A stretch of DNA of 64,000 nucleotides, taken from assembly GCF_900105195.1 (NCBI RefSeq), contig NZ_FNRX01000002.1:1922001-1986000 (forward strand), read 5' to 3'. The translations under genes and the position numbers were made by a program. Origin of the DNA: Rhodococcus pyridinivorans (GTDB lineage Bacteria > Actinomycetota > Actinomycetes > Mycobacteriales > Mycobacteriaceae). Within the stretch, counting starts at the first letter, position 1. Each line of letters starts with the position of its first letter. Below are positions 63,224 to 64,000 of the stretch, in pieces. Under the pieces are notes generated by a model. It did no database searches and was not told the origin of the DNA. It worked only from the letters and a program-made list of their open reading frames with translations.

Positions 63224-64000
63224 TCAGACGACCAGCGCGATGATGACGGCGACGAGCAACGCCACCAGGATCACCGCGATCATCGCCGCCATCGCCAGGG
63301 GTGCATAGGCGACGATGCGGTCCTGCGGGTTGTCGGGCACGGGGCCCTTCGGGAGCAGGCGGTCGAGCAGATCCGCCGGGGCGAAACCCTTCGCCGACTT
63401 CTTCGGACCACCGGTGGCCTGCGTCGCGGCACCGAGGGGGCGGTCGACGAAGGAACCACGGGGGCGTGCGGGTTCGGCGAAGTGCGCGGAACGCTGTGCC
63501 CACGACGGGATCGTGCCGTCCTCGTTCTGGATGGGACGGCCGCGCAGGGCCGCCGCCGATCCGCTCGGTCCGAGGACCACGCGGGCGAGGAGATCGCGCG
63601 CCTGCGCCATCGTCGGGCGTCGCGCCGGATCGGGCTGGAGCATCTCGAGCAGGGGCTCGGTGAGCGGACCGGTGTGCGTGGGCATGATGATCTCCGCCCG
63701 CGCGACCCGGTGCAGCAACGCGATCGAGTCGGTCTCGAAGCCGAAGGGCGGTTGCCCCTCCACCGCGGTGTAGAGGGTGGCGCCGAGCGAGAAGACGTCG
63801 CTGGCCTCGGTGGGATCGTTGCCGCGCGCGACCTCGGGTGCGAAATAGGCGGGGGTGCCGATGATCACGCCGTCGGGGTCGTTGTCGCCCTTCGCGCGAG
63901 CGATGCCGAAGTCGCTGATCTTCACGATGCCGGCGTCGCGGCCGCGTTCAGCGATGAGGATGTTGCCGGGCTTGACGTCGCGGTGGACGATCCCGGCGGC
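63224..64000 (-). CDS. membrane-anchored Ser/Thr protein kinase (partial)
   Basis: 258 residues are visible and the N-terminal part is outside the window. It shows the catalytic loop HRDVKPGN at the window edge, the metal-binding ISDFGIA, activation segment GTPAYFAPEV and a substrate-lobe SDVFSLGATLY. After the kinase domain comes a Pro/Arg/Gly-rich linker and one C-terminal membrane segment (MAAMIAVILVALLVAVIIALVV in part). No PASTA or other sensor domain follows, so it is not PknB. Confidence 0.92.
   Translation of the reverse strand, partial: AAGIVHRDVKPGNILIAERGRDAGIVKISDFGIARAKGDNDPDGVIIGTPAYFAPEVARGNDPTEASDVFSLGATLYTAVEGQPPFGFETDSIALLHRVARAEIIMPTHTGPLTEPLLEMLQPDPARRPTMAQARDLLARVVLGPSGSAAALRGRPIQNEDGTIPSWAQRSAHFAEPARPRGSFVDRPLGAATQATGGPKKSAKGFAPADLLDRLLPKGPVPDNPQDRIVAYAPLAMAAMIAVILVALLVAVIIALVV

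Overview
The window is a GC-rich actinobacterial chromosome segment from a mycolic-acid bacterium, most probably Rhodococcus or a close relative such as Nocardia. The supporting features are an antigen-85-type mycolyltransferase, an ESX-4 type VII secretion locus, WhiB3, SigD with its anti-sigma factor, a GroEL1 with a histidine-rich tail, a ChoD-type GMC oxidoreductase, frequent GTG and TTG starts, and gene order matching the Mycobacterium tuberculosis rplP to guaA region. No tRNA, rRNA, insertion sequence, prophage or CRISPR array was seen.

Layout. Positions 1-13445 hold the ribosomal and translation superoperon: the end of rplP, rpmC, rpsQ, rplN, rplX, rplE, rpsN, rpsH, rplF, rplR, rpsE, rpmD, rplO, secY, adk, map, dtd (reverse), infA, rpmJ, rpsM, rpsK, rpsD, rpoA, rplQ and truA. 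It is cut by strong hairpin terminators after rpsQ, rpsN, rplO, rpsD and rplQ, so it is a chain of sub-operons. Positions 13442-17918 are accessory: a secreted mycolyltransferase, an APH-like phosphotransferase, an acyl-CoA dehydrogenase divergent from a TetR regulator, and an FMN reductase.

Positions 17906-30583 form a complete ESX-4 locus (eccE, eccB, mycP, eccD, eccC, an Rv3446c-type protein and an esxU/esxT pair). It includes eccE, which M. tuberculosis ESX-4 lacks. Next come rplM-rpsI, glmM, two Ala-rich proteins that look secretion-linked, a reverse-strand hydrolase-like gene, and cell-wall precursor and repair genes (glmS, nnr, alr). The tRNA t6A set follows (tsaE, tsaB, rimI, tsaD).

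Positions 44296-52692 are a stress and regulation block: an Hsp70-like ATPase fused to a membrane segment and a Thr/Pro-rich tail, divergent from a CIRCE-controlled groES-groEL1; whiB3; a repeat-bearing Rv3415c-position protein; sigD-rsdA; and a DUF5319 protein. Positions 52952-59229 carry GMP synthesis (guaB, guaB3, guaA) with choD inserted. Positions 59307-63129 hold a Lia-like envelope-stress module (small membrane protein, PspC/toast-rack protein, PspC-fused histidine kinase, LuxR-type regulator). The window ends inside a membrane-anchored Ser/Thr kinase.

Across the window, in-frame tandem repeats of 15, 24 or 27 bp interrupt several unrelated genes (eccE, the 33793 gene, the Hsp70-like gene, the 49422 gene). 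Several genes (tetR, glmS, tsaB, guaA) have a TAnnnT -10 box placed so that transcription would begin at or next to the start codon, which suggests leaderless mRNAs.
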